A DNA stretch of 64,000 nt from Hawksworthiomyces lignivorus. Lineage: Eukaryota; Ascomycota; Sordariomycetes; Ophiostomatales; Ophiostomataceae. Positions 48,004-59,825 of this stretch are shown here, piece by piece (the stretch's first letter is position 1; every line of letters starts with the position of its first letter). A program made the position numbers and the translations under genes. The notes below the pieces were generated by a model, which did not search any database, had not been told where the DNA came from, and was given only the letters and a program-made list of their open reading frames with translations. The stretch spans positions 289,526 through 353,525 of the forward strand of contig NTMA01000038.1 in the NCBI GenBank assembly GCA_002917075.1, read 5' to 3'.

Positions 48004-48956
48004 AGATGTGTGTGGTCGCATCTATTAAAAGTAATGCACGAGCCTCTATTGTCCGAGACCCATCGCGACGATGGCAAAAAGCATGCGTACGCGCATCAGG
48101 CTTTTTCTATTGGCATCATAGACATTGCCATAATTTTTCAGCACGAGATGCTTGTCCGTCTCATTTGATGCTATTTCTTCCTCTGAACGGCCACTTGGTT
48201 GTCCCGTTTGCAAAAGATAGCCACGCGAAAGACGTGCTAAGTGGGTGGCGCAGTCACCGGCTCGTCTAATTCCCGGTGACACTCAATCGCCGACGGTGAC
48301 ATCTTCGTCCCGCGATTTAGCAGACGGGAGCGGAGCACAAAGAAAAAAAAAAGCGGCAGTGCAAGACAGAAAAGAAAATCAGTTATCGTAGAGGAGGTGA
48401 ACTACGTATTGTTCCAAGTGCAGGCGACATCGCAATAGAGACACGGCACAGAATTATCAGGTGCATGTAGCGCTACAATACAATGAACAGTCTCTCATTT
48501 TGAGCTACTGATTGGCCAAGGCCGCATTTCTTCAGCAGGACAGTGGAGCTGGCGGGCGGGTTACGCGCGGCAGCGCCTTAAACGGCCCAAATAATAGAAG
48601 GGGAAAGGCGGGGCAGTCCAACACAGTTAGCAGGAGGCATTGGTAGGTGGGTGAAACGGACGTGAAGCAGGAGGAAACACAGGACATGGATGGCTTCTCT
48701 GGTGGCCAAGAAGGGCCGCATGTTAGAAAACGGGAGGCTACGTATATATTCAGAATGGAAGAAGCAGTTTCCTTCTGGAAGGCTTTGTTTTTGTTCCCTT
48801 CTCTGGTTGGCATCTCCTGGTTCAATTCCATGAAGAATTGATCAATCTTTTCCATTCTTCTTCTTTGAGGCACTACCGCTCTTCTTCGTTTTCCATATTA
48901 TCTCGTTCTCTCCCCCTTCCTCCCCTCATTTATTTGTACCACTCGTCGAGGCCAAC
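48004..48956. other. Intergenic region upstream of the oxysterol-binding protein gene
   Basis: About 950 bp. The final 100 bp before the ATG are pyrimidine-rich (TTCTTCTT, CTCCCCCTTCC). No coding sequence seen. Confidence 0.4.
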
Positions 48957-50536
48957 ATGGACGGCAATAAGTCCATAGCATCTCGCTGCAAGGAGCTTCT
49001 CCAGGTAATTACAATTCTGTTCTACATCTGCGGCGCATCGGCAGAGGCTTCAGCTCAGGAACAACCAAGACTGTGAAGCTAGTGGCTCAGTGCTAACAGG
49101 AAGCCTAACGTTTACAGTTCCTCTCCTCGACAAAGGGTGACCTTGCCAATGTGACTGGTCCGCCATCGATGCTGGCCCCCTCTTCTGTAGTTGAGGTTGG
49201 CCACTGCTGGGCCCAGCGGCCGGCAGTCTTCAGCGCCCCTGCCCTCGAGCCGGCTGCCGATCGTCGGTGTCTGCTGGTGCTGCGGATGGTCCTGGTTGCG
49301 CTCCGCAGCCAGATGTATGTGGGCGGGTCGCCGTCGACGAGCATCAAGAAGCCTCTGAATGCGTTTTTGGGCGAGCTGTTTCTGGCCGAGTGGACGGACG
49401 AGCGGCCACACGGCCCTGGCGCAGACGGCAGCGGCAGCAGCAGCAGCAGCACCAACAGCAGCAGTATCAGCCTCAGCGCGGCACGAAACGACACCAGCCT
49501 GAGCCGCAGCACGAGCGCGGCGTCCGCCGCGCCCTCTTCGGCCCCGTCGTCGGTGTCATCGTCGTCGTCTTCCTCGTGCACCTGCGGCGGCGACCGCATC
49601 ACCACCCGCCTCGTCGCCGAGCAGGTCAGCCACCACCCGCCCATCACGGCCATGCACATCGCCGACGAGGTGCACGGCGTCCGCGCCGACGGGTATGCTC
49701 GAGTGGAGATGACCTTCTCCGGCTCGGTGCAGGTGCAGCAGGTGGGGCACGCCATCGTGCGCGTCGACCCCTACGACGAGGAGTACCTAATTCCGCTGCC
49801 CGACATCAAGGTCCGCGGCTTTCTGTCGGGCCGCCTGTACCCCGAGATCACCGACACGTACCACGTCATCGGCAGCAGCGGGTACACGGCGGAGATCACC
49901 TTTACGGGCCAGGGGTTCGCCTGGGGGGGCAAGCGGAACGCCTTTACGGCCAAGGTCTACGACCGAGAAGAGGAGGAGGCTGCTTCGCAGCCAGAAAAGA
50001 AGCAGAAGGGCAGCGGCAGGACCGTCCTGTACACGGTGGAGGGCGTCTGGAGCGAAGGTTGGACCACGCGCGACGCCCGCACCGGCGAGGTCCTCGAGCG
50101 GTACGACGTCGAGGCCGCGCACAACGCCCCCGCGCCCATCGTCTTGCCGGCCGTCGAGGAGCAGGACCCATGGGAGTCGCGCCGCGCCTGGGGCGGCGTC
50201 ATCGACGGCATCACCAACGGCAACCTGGGCCAGACGGTCACGGAGAAGACCAAGATCGAGCAGGCCCAGCGGCGCATGCGCGCCCAGGAGGCGGCAGCCG
50301 GCGACGCCTGGGAGCCGCTGTTCTTCCGCAGCACCAGCAGCGCCGACGGCACAGCCGACGGCAGCGGCACCCTCGGCGGCACTGCCGCAGCCGCCCACAG
50401 CGCGTTCCATCGCCTGGCCGCCGGCACGGGCTGGCAGCTGCACGACGATCGGACCAAGGGCGTGTGGCGGGTGGACGAGGCCAAGCTCAAGACGCTACAA
50501 AGACCATTCCGAGGCAGTCTGACACCACTCGGGTGA
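48957..50536 (+). CDS. Oxysterol-binding protein, OSH4/KES1 type
   Basis: Soluble sterol/PI4P exchange protein acting at the ER-Golgi contact. Exons 48957-49004 and 49118-50536, with a 113-nt intron (GTAATT, ACAG, phase 0), give 488 aa. The signature EQVSHHPP sits at about residues 184-191, preceded by KKPLNAFLGELFLAEW (the OSBP lid and core helix). VRGFLSGRLYPEITDTYHV and FTGQGFAWGGKRN follow, as in OSH4. There is no PH or ankyrin domain. A Ser/Gly/Ala-rich low-complexity insert of about 57 residues (about 118-174) interrupts the core just before EQVSHHPP, with a CTCGG tail; this is longer than in yeast OSH4. The last conserved block is LPAVEEQDPWESRRAWG and the terminus is Lys/Arg-rich. The gene is in a GC-rich island. 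Confidence 0.9.
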
Positions 50537-51723
50537 TCGTAGGCGGTGACGCCTTGTTTATTATGTCTTAGCATATCAACAGCGGGAATTTCTACATCAT
50601 CAGGGCGGTTTTTAGTCATGTTTAATTTTCTTTGTCATTTGGAGCATCTGGTTGGGTCTAAATTGTTCATAAGCAACGGTCACTGTGCAGCGATGGAGTT
50701 TTTAGACTTGTTTTGGAGGTGGCTTACAAGATCTTATCGTATTACGAGATACCTCTTTCTGTAGGGCAAGACTTATTACCAGAGTAATATATGGATACTT
50801 AAAGTGACGCCACTTTCCTGCCCTACGTGTAGATCTCTAGATCGAAGCACTCTCTACGGGGAGCATTTTCATACGATGGGATCACCGTTAGTGCTGACAG
50901 ACCGTTTTATTTTCGCTGACACCTTACTCCACTCTCTTCATTTAAGCGCAGAGTAGGAGTACAGTGTACAACGTAACAAAGTCAGCCCCGATAGAGAGTC
51001 ACATCGTTTCAGTATATATTGTGTTGGCTGGCTTTTGCGGGTCGTTGCAACTGATCCCGTGTCGGCGTCTTGCACGGAGAAATTACAAAGAAACCAACTC
51101 ATTACCTAAGTCATCAGTGCCTTGTTCAACAAAAATAGAGCAGTTTACCCACGCTACCAAGATGATCATTGTTTTTCTTAGATCTCTTACTGGCTGATTT
51201 GCGATGCTTCTAGTATTATATGAAACCATAGACTGCAGCGCCAACCCAGATAAAAGGTCGGTAGTGCTGAGATCATTACTGATACTTGTGCGCCGGTCGA
51301 TGTTCATCATTCTGGTTAACCATACCAAATACACCATTTGGATTGTTACACCGGTAGTTGTGACCTGCCTGAAGTAGTCTTAGGTGATGCTGCTATGTAT
51401 GTGACGGATTCTAGTCGTTAAGCGACACGTCGGTCACACCGTTTAAGACTTGGGCAGTGACATTCCAGAAAAGCCTGGAATAAGACTGCTATTTTCCAAA
51501 GGAAAAATGTGGGTAGAATCGCCGGTTCCATACTGCCGGTCAAGGGGAGGACGTTATGTAAATATAAAACTGCTCTCAGGAAACCGGGACTGGAGAAAGC
51601 CGCATTGGCTTTAAAGGAGAGTCCATCTAGGAATGCTGTGAAAAATACTGGCAGACACTTTCAACGAAATAAGAAAGGCAACATAGAACGGTCCAAGAAC
51701 CGCATCCATACCATCCTTCCATC
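50537..51723. other. Intergenic stretch before the P450
   Basis: About 1.2 kb without a supported gene. Its right end holds the P450 promoter; I see no clear regulatory motif. Confidence 0.4.
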
Positions 51724-53607
51724 ATGTCTACTCCGCTAGAAGTCTTCAAAGGCTATGGAGGCAGCCAAATTACCGTCCATTCAGTGCTCTCTGTGTCTGG
51801 TTTGATTTTGATCACAGTCCGTTGCCCTTGATCATAAAAAGCAAGACCCTGCGCAACACTTGCTGATGACCTTCTTATATAGCTGCTCTGTGGCCTGGCG
51901 GCCAGCGCTTTTTACAATGTCTTCCTTCACCCTCTCCACAAAGTGCCAGGGCCTTGGTGGTACGCTGCATCGGGACTCGCTCGATTCCGCATGATGTACT
52001 CCGGTTCATGCCACAGCATACTACGAGACCTTCATAAAAAATACGGCGACATTGTACGTGTTGGTCCTGATGAGGTTTCGTTCGCTTCTTCGCGCGCCTG
52101 GAGCGAAATCAACGGCCAGAAACGCGCCCCGGCCCAGGGCAAGGAAGCCAATGGCACTGGCAACAGCTCCCACGCCGGGTATCTTGAAAACGGCAAAGAA
52201 AAGGTTTTCTATAGCTATACGACTCACCCGACAAGCATTCTTCGAATGAACAAGGAGGACCATGAGCGGGGACGGCGATCGCTCGGCGCGGCTTTCTCTG
52301 CCCAGGCCGTAGCCGATCAAGAGCCTCTCATCCGTCGCCACATCGACCGTCTCATCGAATTACTGCGAGCGGCCGCGCCAGCGACGACCGAAAAGCCCAT
52401 CGACATGGTCCGCTACATGAACTGGGCGCTGTTTGACATAATTGGTGATTTGGGATTCGGTGAACCGTTTGGCAGCCTCGCCGATGGCGCAGAGCACGCT
52501 TGGGTGGCGCTCATTCCCGAGGCCGTTCAATGCGCATTCATCCAGACCAGCCTGCATCGCCTGCTGGGTCCCTTCTTCTCCAAGTTCGCCATGCTGCTGC
52601 TGATACCGTCTGCTGTGCGCGGCAAGATGAAGTGGCACCGGACCATGGCAGCCGAGAAGGTGGACCGCCGACGCGCGCTTGGGCCTGGCCGGCCCGACTT
52701 TATGAGCCCCATGCTCGAAGACCCGTCCTTCTGGACTCCGGCGCGCATCCACGGAACGTCCTCGACGCTGATCGTGGCCGGGTCTGAGACTTCTGCGACG
52801 ACTCTCAGCTCCGCCGTCTTCTACCTGGCGTCGCAGCCCAACGCGGGCCAGCCTGGCACGGTTCTTGGCCGGCTGGCCGACGAGCTTCGCAGCACCTTCA
52901 AGTCGGACGCCGACATCAACTTTGCGAGCGTCCGTAACCTGCCGTATCTCTCTGCCGTCATCGACGAGTCCCTCAGGATGCACCCTCCACCGGTTACTGG
53001 ATTTCCCCGCGAAGCCCGCTCCGGCGGTGTCGTCATCGGCGGCTACTACATGCCGGAAGGCGTAAGTTCTGCTGCAAACCCTTCCTTCCCCTCTTCTATC
53101 TGCCACGGCAGTTCCTCAGAGAGGCGCGCCGCTCTAACTCTTTCGTCCAGACCGTCCTCGGCATATCCCACTGGGCTATGTATCACAATCCCCGCAACTT
53201 TGCTTCGCCAGACGAGTTCAACCCCGAGCGCTGGCTCGGCACCGACTCGCGCTTCCAGAATGACCGCAAAGACGCCTTCCAGCCGTTTTCCTACGGACCG
53301 CGCAACTGCATCGGTAGATAGTGAGTAAAGCCTTCCATTTTTCGTTCTGTCATTGGCCCTTCCGCGTTGTCAAGGGAGCTAGTCTTCGTGTTTTAGTTGA
53401 GCCCTTGCTTGTGTTCATGTGTGCTAACGGACGGGCAGCCTTGCAAACGCAGAGATGCGAACGATTTTGGCACGAATCGTCTGGAATTTTGACTTGGAGA
53501 TCTGTCCAGAAAGCCTTGACTGGGATGCCCGCCAGAAGTCTTTTGCGTTCTGGGACAAGACATCGCTCCATATGAGACTGAAGGAAAGACCAACCGAAAC
53601 GGCTTGA
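51724..53607 (+). CDS. Cytochrome P450 (CYP65/TRI11-like clan)
   Basis: Heme monooxygenase of the ER membrane; the family includes isotrichodermin C-15 hydroxylase (TRI11), but many relatives differ in substrate. Four exons: 51724-51816, 51883-53061, 53151-53320 and 53439-53607, all phases agreeing, give 536 aa. The short first exon supplies the Met and first half of the membrane anchor ([14 protein letters not shown] then [17 protein letters not shown]). VPGPWW follows as the proline hinge. The I-helix motif AGSETS lies at about residue 330, ESLR (ExxR) at about 392, PERW near 453, and the heme signature [10 protein letters not shown] at about 468-478 with Cys near 476. All key residues are present. 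Reading only the second exon gives no Met start. No other biosynthetic gene is adjacent. Confidence 0.92.
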
Positions 53608-54381
53608 TGGTGTCATATGGAAAGATGTTTATGAGCAACGGGGTTAAGTCTTACGTTTTTATGCTTTTATGATTTCCTGTCCATATTGTATCCGCGTTTG
53701 ATGAGGCTTTTCTTTTAGGACTATTAGATTGAATAACTGTACGGAGTAGGCTTATGTAGTTAGAACAGATATAGCGATAAGTGTCTACACACTGCTCAAG
53801 CAATATGAGATATTTGAAACAGACAGCTGGTTGCAGATATTGGTACTTTTGTGCATTCTATCAAGAGTCCCCTTGTTTATTTCGTGGGAGCCTTCGACGC
53901 AGAGAGCACGAGATATGCTTATCCGACGAAAAAGCCGCAGTTGAGCAGCCAACTAGGTCCCCACCAAGACGCCATTTCGAGGCCGCTAAACGTTATCGTG
54001 AAAGGCCAAGAGAGCTGATTGCCCCACTCGGCGCCTGCCACATTATGTCATTGGGTCTTATCTTTTGTGTGGCTGCGAGGTTGGACCAACCACCGAGCTC
54101 AGCCCTGGTCCTGTTCCTGACTCCCACACACACCTGCATTGCTCATCTGCATTGCTCATCTGCATTGCTCAAGCAACAGATAGAGCTCTAGATCTACTTC
54201 TCGCCTTATTTCTACTGTACTCTCTCCCACCTACTTTCATAGTTTTGGTTTTTTGTCTTCGGTTGGAAATTTAAAGGATATAAGACTCACGCTCCTTTTT
54301 GTCGTTCATTTCCCTATAACCCCCCATATTGGGTTTCCTCATATCGCGTTCCCTTTTGTCTCGTATTTCTTGTTCGGTCAA
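53608..54381. other. Intergenic region upstream of the aminopeptidase, with a short tandem repeat
   Basis: About 770 bp. A 13-bp unit, CTGCATTGCTCAT, repeats nearly three times at 54134-54170. No coding sequence is supported, and the aminopeptidase frame is open upstream of its ATG by chance. Confidence 0.4.
54134..54170. repeat. 13-bp tandem repeat, about 2.8 copies
   Basis: Unit CTGCATTGCTCAT at 54134-54146 and 54147-54159, with an 11-base third copy to 54170. Confidence 0.85.
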
Positions 54382-56083
54382 ATGACTGGCTGGAAAGCGC
54401 CTCTTGCGGCAGCTCTGCTGTTCGGCAGTGCCTCAGCCCTGAAGCTGCCCGCACATGCTGGTGAGCAACAGCAGCAACCCTTGGTCATCCACGAGAATTT
54501 GGACACCGCTGCCCTCTCCAGGCCCGAGCCGGTTAACAGCAACACTGCCGACAGCGACGGCGGCAAGGTGAAGCCCTTGATCGACAGCGAGCTCCTCCAG
54601 GCTGGCATCTCTGCTAAGCGCCTCCTTGGCCACGCCTACTCCCTCTTTGGCATTGCACGCAGCGGCGCGAAAGAATATGGCCACCCAACCCGCGTTATCG
54701 GCAGCGCCGGCCACAACGGCACGCTCGACTACATTTATTCCATCGTCTCGTCGCTTGGCGGCGGCAAGCCCAAGACCGGCAAGGACGGGTACTACCACGT
54801 CTGGAACCAGACCTTCCCTGCCGTCTCCGGAAACGTCTTTGAATCTCGACTTGTTCTTAACGACACCGTCGTCCATGGACAGCCCATGGGACTGACGCCT
54901 CCGACGCGCGAGAAGGAGCCCGTGTTTGGCCAGCTGGCTCTCGTGGCGAACGACGGCTGCGAGGCCAGCGACTATCCCGCCGCTGTGAAGGGTGCCATTG
55001 CCCTTATTCGGCGCGGTACTTGCCCGTTTGGCACCAAGTCGGCGCAGGCCGGCCGTGCCGGGGCTGTGGCGGCGGTGGTGTACAACACGGAGGATGGGCC
55101 GCTCAGCGGCACGCTGGGCACGCCCACGCCTGAGCAGGTGGCAACATTTGGGCTGTCCGGGGCCGAGGGCGCGCCTCTGGCCGCGGCCCTAGCGGAGGGC
55201 GAGCCGCTGGATGGCATTGCCTTTATCGACTCCGAGGTCCGCACCATCTTTACCAAGAACATCCTCGCCCAGACGGTCGACGGCGACCCGGACAACTGCG
55301 TCGTCCTGGGCGGCCACAGCGACAGCGTGGCCGAGGGCCCCGGCATTAACGACGACGGCTCCGGCAGCTTGACCCTGCTCGAGGTGGCAACGCAGCTGGT
55401 GGCCTTCAAGGTCAACAACTGCGTGCGGTTTGCCTGGTGGGCCGCTGAAGAGGAGGGTCTCCTCGGGTCGGACTACTACGCCGAGACGCTGACCCCCGAG
55501 GAGAACCTGAAAATCCGCCTGTTCATGGACTACGACATGCTGGCCAGCCCCAACTTTGCCTACCAGGTGTACGACGCGCGGGACGACGCCAATCCGGTCG
55601 GCTCCCAGGCCCTGCGCGACCTGTACATCGACTGGTACACGGAGCACGGCCTCAACTACACGCTGATTCCTTTCGACGGCCGCAGCGACTACGACGGCTT
55701 TATTCGCGCCGGCATTCCTGCGGGCGGCATTGCCACCGGCGCAGAGGGCGTCAAGACCGAAGAAGAAGCTCTCCTCTTTGGCGGCACCGCCGGCGACTGG
55801 TACGACCCTTGCTACCACCAGCTCTGCGACGATGTGAGCAACCTCAACTTGACCGCCTGGGAGGTGAACGCCAAGGTATGCTGCGTCCTTTGACATCTCT
55901 TTCCCCCGCTCCGACTCATGAGTTCCTTTCTGTTTTTACTAACAATACCTATAGCTCGTTGCGCACTCGGTGGCCACGTTTGCAAAGTCCTTCGATGGAT
56001 TCCCCAATCGGACGCTCGAGGCCAGCGTTGCGTCCAACTACGGCGGTACTGTAAAGTACCACGGTAGAAAGCTCGTTCTGTAG
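54382..56083 (+). CDS. Secreted M28 leucine/aminopeptidase Y-type zinc aminopeptidase with PA domain
   Basis: Removes N-terminal residues from peptides; LAP2/aminopeptidase Y family, secreted or vacuolar. Exons 54382-55875 and 55955-56083, donor GTATGC, acceptor CTATAG, phase 0, give 540 aa. Residues 1-18 are a signal peptide (WKAPLAAALLFGSASA). A PA domain follows (about residues 165-300, with LIRRGTCPFGTKSAQAGRAG). The co-catalytic zinc site is complete: His near residue 312 in GGHSDSV, Asp in INDDGSG, Glu-Glu in WWAAEEEGLLGSDYY, Asp in LFMDYDML, and His near 478 in CYHQLCDD. Several N-glycosylation sequons occur. The ATG at 54382 is chosen over the upstream open frame, which has no Kozak or hydrophobic continuity. 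It is convergent with the LPMO-like gene, whose stop is at 56395. Confidence 0.93.
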
Positions 56084-56394
56084 ACAAGTCTAGATGAAGA
56101 GGCTTGTTGGCTTCATATACAATACTGCATTTAGATTCTAGTAGTTGTAAATATAATGTTTATGTTGTATCACTTATACATTCAAAATCCTCTGTATTCC
56201 AATACAATGTGCGTTGAAAAATGACCCCATAAAGAATTAAGCATTCTCTACTAGTCCTAACGAGATCCTCTGACAAGCGATCTGAAGCTGATATACAACG
56301 GAAAGTGTTTTTACTAGAGCTCTGGACAATTGCTCAGATAACCACTGCCCACAAATCCATTTTTGCTCTGGGGGCTGTCCTCTCTGCAACTACC
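56084..56394. other. Convergent 3' intergenic region
   Basis: About 310 bp between two convergent stops, AT-rich, holding both 3' ends. Nothing else seen. Confidence 0.4.
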
Positions 56395-57066
56395 TCATGC
56401 CTTAAACTTCTTAGCTGTAGGTGTTGTAAAATCAACGCATGACTCGTATGTCTGGCCCTGGCCGAGCCAATACCACTGAAGGACCTAGAAAATAAAGTTA
56501 GCTTGGAATTAATCGTCTGAGAGAAAAATAAAAACTACTGAAAAAAATTATGACGACGCTCAGCTTACACATTTGCCCGCGGTCGTGCACTTGTCGCCCA
56601 GATCTGGGATTGTCACACTGAACTGTGTCTGGTTCTTGGGAGGGTTCAGGCTGGCGGCGTAGTTGTCCGGCCAGTCGATCAGCGGACTGCCAATGACCGA
56701 ATTGGTTGTCGTATCCACTACGGACACATTGGCGTAGCCCTTGTGTGGGATGCGGATGTACACTTCCATGTCGACGACATCACCAGTCTTGTATGACTGT
56801 ACCTGGTTCTTGTTGTCATCGAACTGGAACCCCTTGCACAAGTACAGGTTGCACTTGGACGCATCGTAACCCTTGTCCCAACCGTGAGAGCGCTTCAGCG
56901 CCTCAGGGTACGAGGTGTTATCTGATTTATAGAAAGCGACCATGGCCTGGCCACAGACGGCGGCGGTGGCGTCGCCGGGCTCACGGGTGACCGGCTTGGT
57001 GACGAGGCCGTGGCCCTGAGCAAGGGTGGCGGCGAGGCCCAAGAAGGTGATGGCAGTCAACTGCAT
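56395..57066 (-). CDS. Secreted CBM33/LPMO_10-like copper monooxygenase candidate
   Basis: Two exons on minus, 57066-56569 and 56484-56395, donor GTAAGC, acceptor TCTAG, phase 0, give 195 aa. Signal peptide residues 1-18 (LTAITFLGLAATLAQG) end so that His19 becomes the mature N-terminus, as needed for a histidine brace. HGLVTKPVTREPG, CGQAM and IPHKGYANVS follow; the second His is likely His in RIPHKGY. Cysteines in CNLYLCKGF and the terminal CTTAGKC..ESC pairs suggest disulfides. The short second exon encodes VLQWYWLGQGQTYESC. Resembles chitin-active or cellulose-active LPMO_10-type fungal proteins, but which AA family it belongs to I cannot settle. It is not the AA9 type of the gene at 27.7 kb. 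Confidence 0.78.
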
Positions 57067-59825
57067 TTTCGGGGTTTATTCTTTCCCTGACACGTTTTTT
57101 TTTTTTTAAGTGTCATAAAAGACCTTAACGAATCTCAGGTGCAAGGTATAACAGGCGAAGGTGTATGTTGGCTTGAAACAGGAACAGCAAGAGGCGTGAC
57201 AAATATAGGAAACAGAGGAACGAGGAGCAGAAATATGGAAAGCATCCAAGGCCAATAGCATAACACGAAGACCAGAAAGGAGCTATGGCCTCTAAAAGCC
57301 CTACATCTCCGTTTATTTTTTGCCGCACTTGTGAGTACATCACCCGTCATCTTCTAGCCCAGCAGACTTTTTATTCCAGGTGTAGTGACGATGATGTTTA
57401 TTTCATGCTTATAATGCGCAAGTTTGTAATTGAGGCTGTGAAGTATTTGAGTTTTTTAAATGAATATCTGAAAGCATTCTGGGCAGTTTTATTATACATT
57501 GCGGGCAAATTGATATGTCAATGGCAATATTCCAATTTACTAGAGAAGATTTCAATATCCGGCCGCGCACATAAAGTGTGCGAGCGTAAGTTTGGTCCCT
57601 GCCCCCTGAATCTGACGTCTTGAATAAATGCACTTCCTATCCAATTTACTACTAAGTCACAACATAACAGTACCAACGGGTGTCTCTTTGATTTAATCCC
57701 AATGCTGTAATGTGACCGCAGGCTTCTCTTTGCATATTGCCATTGGCGGAGCCATTCTACATCTGGATCAACCGGAGTTCGTCTTGGCGTTAATTTATCC
57801 TCATCCCAGAAGCTGGGCTTTTAATAGTAAGGGCTGGAATAGGTCCCTGTCTTGGACTTTGAAATCTTTTCATTCTTGTTCTTACCGGTTCTTCGGTCCC
57901 TTACCGCGCTTCCGCCAAGATTATCCGTTCGACGGAAGCCACCAGATCCGATTTTTAGTTTTATTCGTTCATCTTAAGCAAATAATTGGCGATTGTTCAG
58001 TTCATGATATACTCTTCTTCAACCCATAATTTGAGATATTTAATTTAATTCTTTACTCCAGTTCCGGTATACGTCTTGTTTGACAAATCATGCAAATGAA
58101 AATCAACGCTTTTTAATATATGTTTATATCGCTATTGCATTTTAAATACATTGTTCACCGAGCCTACCACGCTGTCAATCAACGTTCAGAATTGACTTAC
58201 GTATATATACCCGTATCCGTATTCTCTCTCAAGCCTTATTTATTGCACATTTCAACTCCACGCAAAGTGCGTGCTATAGCTGAGCTCACATTTCACACAG
58301 AAATACTTCTACAACCTGCAAAGCCAAGCCTCGTGGAAGAAATCTAATATTTGAACTGAATCAGGGAGCGTAGTGAAAAGGTCACCTTTTGTGCTTGATG
58401 GCTTTCCAAGCGGTACTTCGTAGAGCAGAGAAGACATCAAGAAAGGGATCATCGCAAGACCGCTCGAAGCAGTCTCATGATATAGAAAGATGTTGAAGGA
58501 AGAGCTTCTCAATTAGAGCGCTTAAAATTATTTGAAAAGCGAACCGTCTTGGATGCGACGAGAAGAGGTAATTATTAGTTTAAGAGCGTGAACAAAGGCC
58601 AGACCGAGATGTGTAATTACGTGTAGATAATTAGGCTTTCTAATACAGCACACATGCCATTTGTTCTAAAGGAAAGGTACATGGATATATTGCAGTATTT
58701 GGAATAGAATGCCAAAGGATATTTTTCTATTTGAGCCGTATAAAAGAATTCATTTCCTCACCCAGTCAATCTGTTAGAACCTAGGTAGAATAGTAAGATA
58801 CGCGGAGCGTGCAAGCTTCACTTCCATCAACTGCTCAGAACGAAATTGATCCACTAAGTTTTCTATCTGATGTTTGTTATCTCAGATCTCCTCACTAATT
58901 TGTAACACAATCTTCAGCAATTCACATTGATAATGAGCCCACAAGAATGAGTTTCTCACACTACCTAGCAAAAGCCGCCAATAATTAGGCTGAGTCTCCT
59001 CCGTATTAATACTAAGTTGGTGGGATTTTGCTTAGGTGAAATAGGACTGGTCCTGGTGGCCAGGATCCACTGGTGCCTCCACCAGCCATGTGCGGCTAAC
59101 GGGAATGAGACGGTGGGATTCAGTTTGCTGCCCAGACGCCATGTACATTGCCCAATGACACACTGAAGCAACACAAGGCTAGCTACTACGCCGCCGGAAA
59201 ATTAGCTGTTATGCCGCCGGAAGGACGTTAGTACAGAACGAAAGGAACACCAAGTGATATAAGACGCTTGAATGGTCTAGCTTTGCACAAGGCCAGAGCC
59301 ATCCACAGCGACATTGGGTCGGAATGGTAATCTGAGTCTGAAGACTTGCAATGCTAACAGCTCATCTACAGCATCTCCTGGCACAAGTCGCGGCACCTGA
59401 TTGATGGATGGCCAGAGAAGCCGTCGGCTAGTGTAAAGATGTGTCTCCGTGTAGTTCTACGTTCTTAAGGATAGCGGAGATAGCAGCGGCTCTCGTCCTA
59501 CCAGGTTAAATAGAAGAAGCGATGTACACGAGCAGCTCTTTCTCTGGCGTAAACTAATAGCGTGGCTGTAACGATTCCCCGACAGTTCAATCGGTGTCGG
59601 CCGGTGCCGCCTTCAAGGAGATAACAAGTTACATAAGTCTAGCTTTCTGGCGTACATCTATCTTGAACTAAATTACGACAAACTATTACAGCCCTCATTC
59701 CTTTATATGGTGAAATGACCTTGAAATAAAATATGGTTTAACACCCACCTTTCACCTCCTTTCTCTCTTGGATTTTCTTCAGTTCTATTTCCGTATCGGA
59801 ATTGTGTATTTCCAGCTTTGCACTT
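57067..59825. other. Gene-poor stretch (about 2.8 kb)
   Basis: Only short open frames on both strands. A GCCGCCGGAA word occurs twice about 23 bp apart near 59192-59222, within TACGCCGCCGGAA and TATGCCGCCGGAA. No tRNA, transposase or exon chain seen. The right end holds the promoter of the ring-opening amidohydrolase gene. Confidence 0.45.

Noticed and set aside
47277..48269. 330-codon plus-strand frame overlapping the SET gene
   Set aside because: Arg-rich shadow of the GC-rich SET coding frame, no motif.
49267..50571. 434-codon open frame overlapping the oxysterol-binding protein gene in another frame
   Set aside because: Arg/His/Pro-rich product without family content, in GC-rich DNA where stop codons are rare; the frame with EQVSHHPP is the real one.
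55189..55896. 235-codon minus-strand frame opposite the aminopeptidase gene
   Set aside because: Shadow frame; the plus strand has the complete zinc site.
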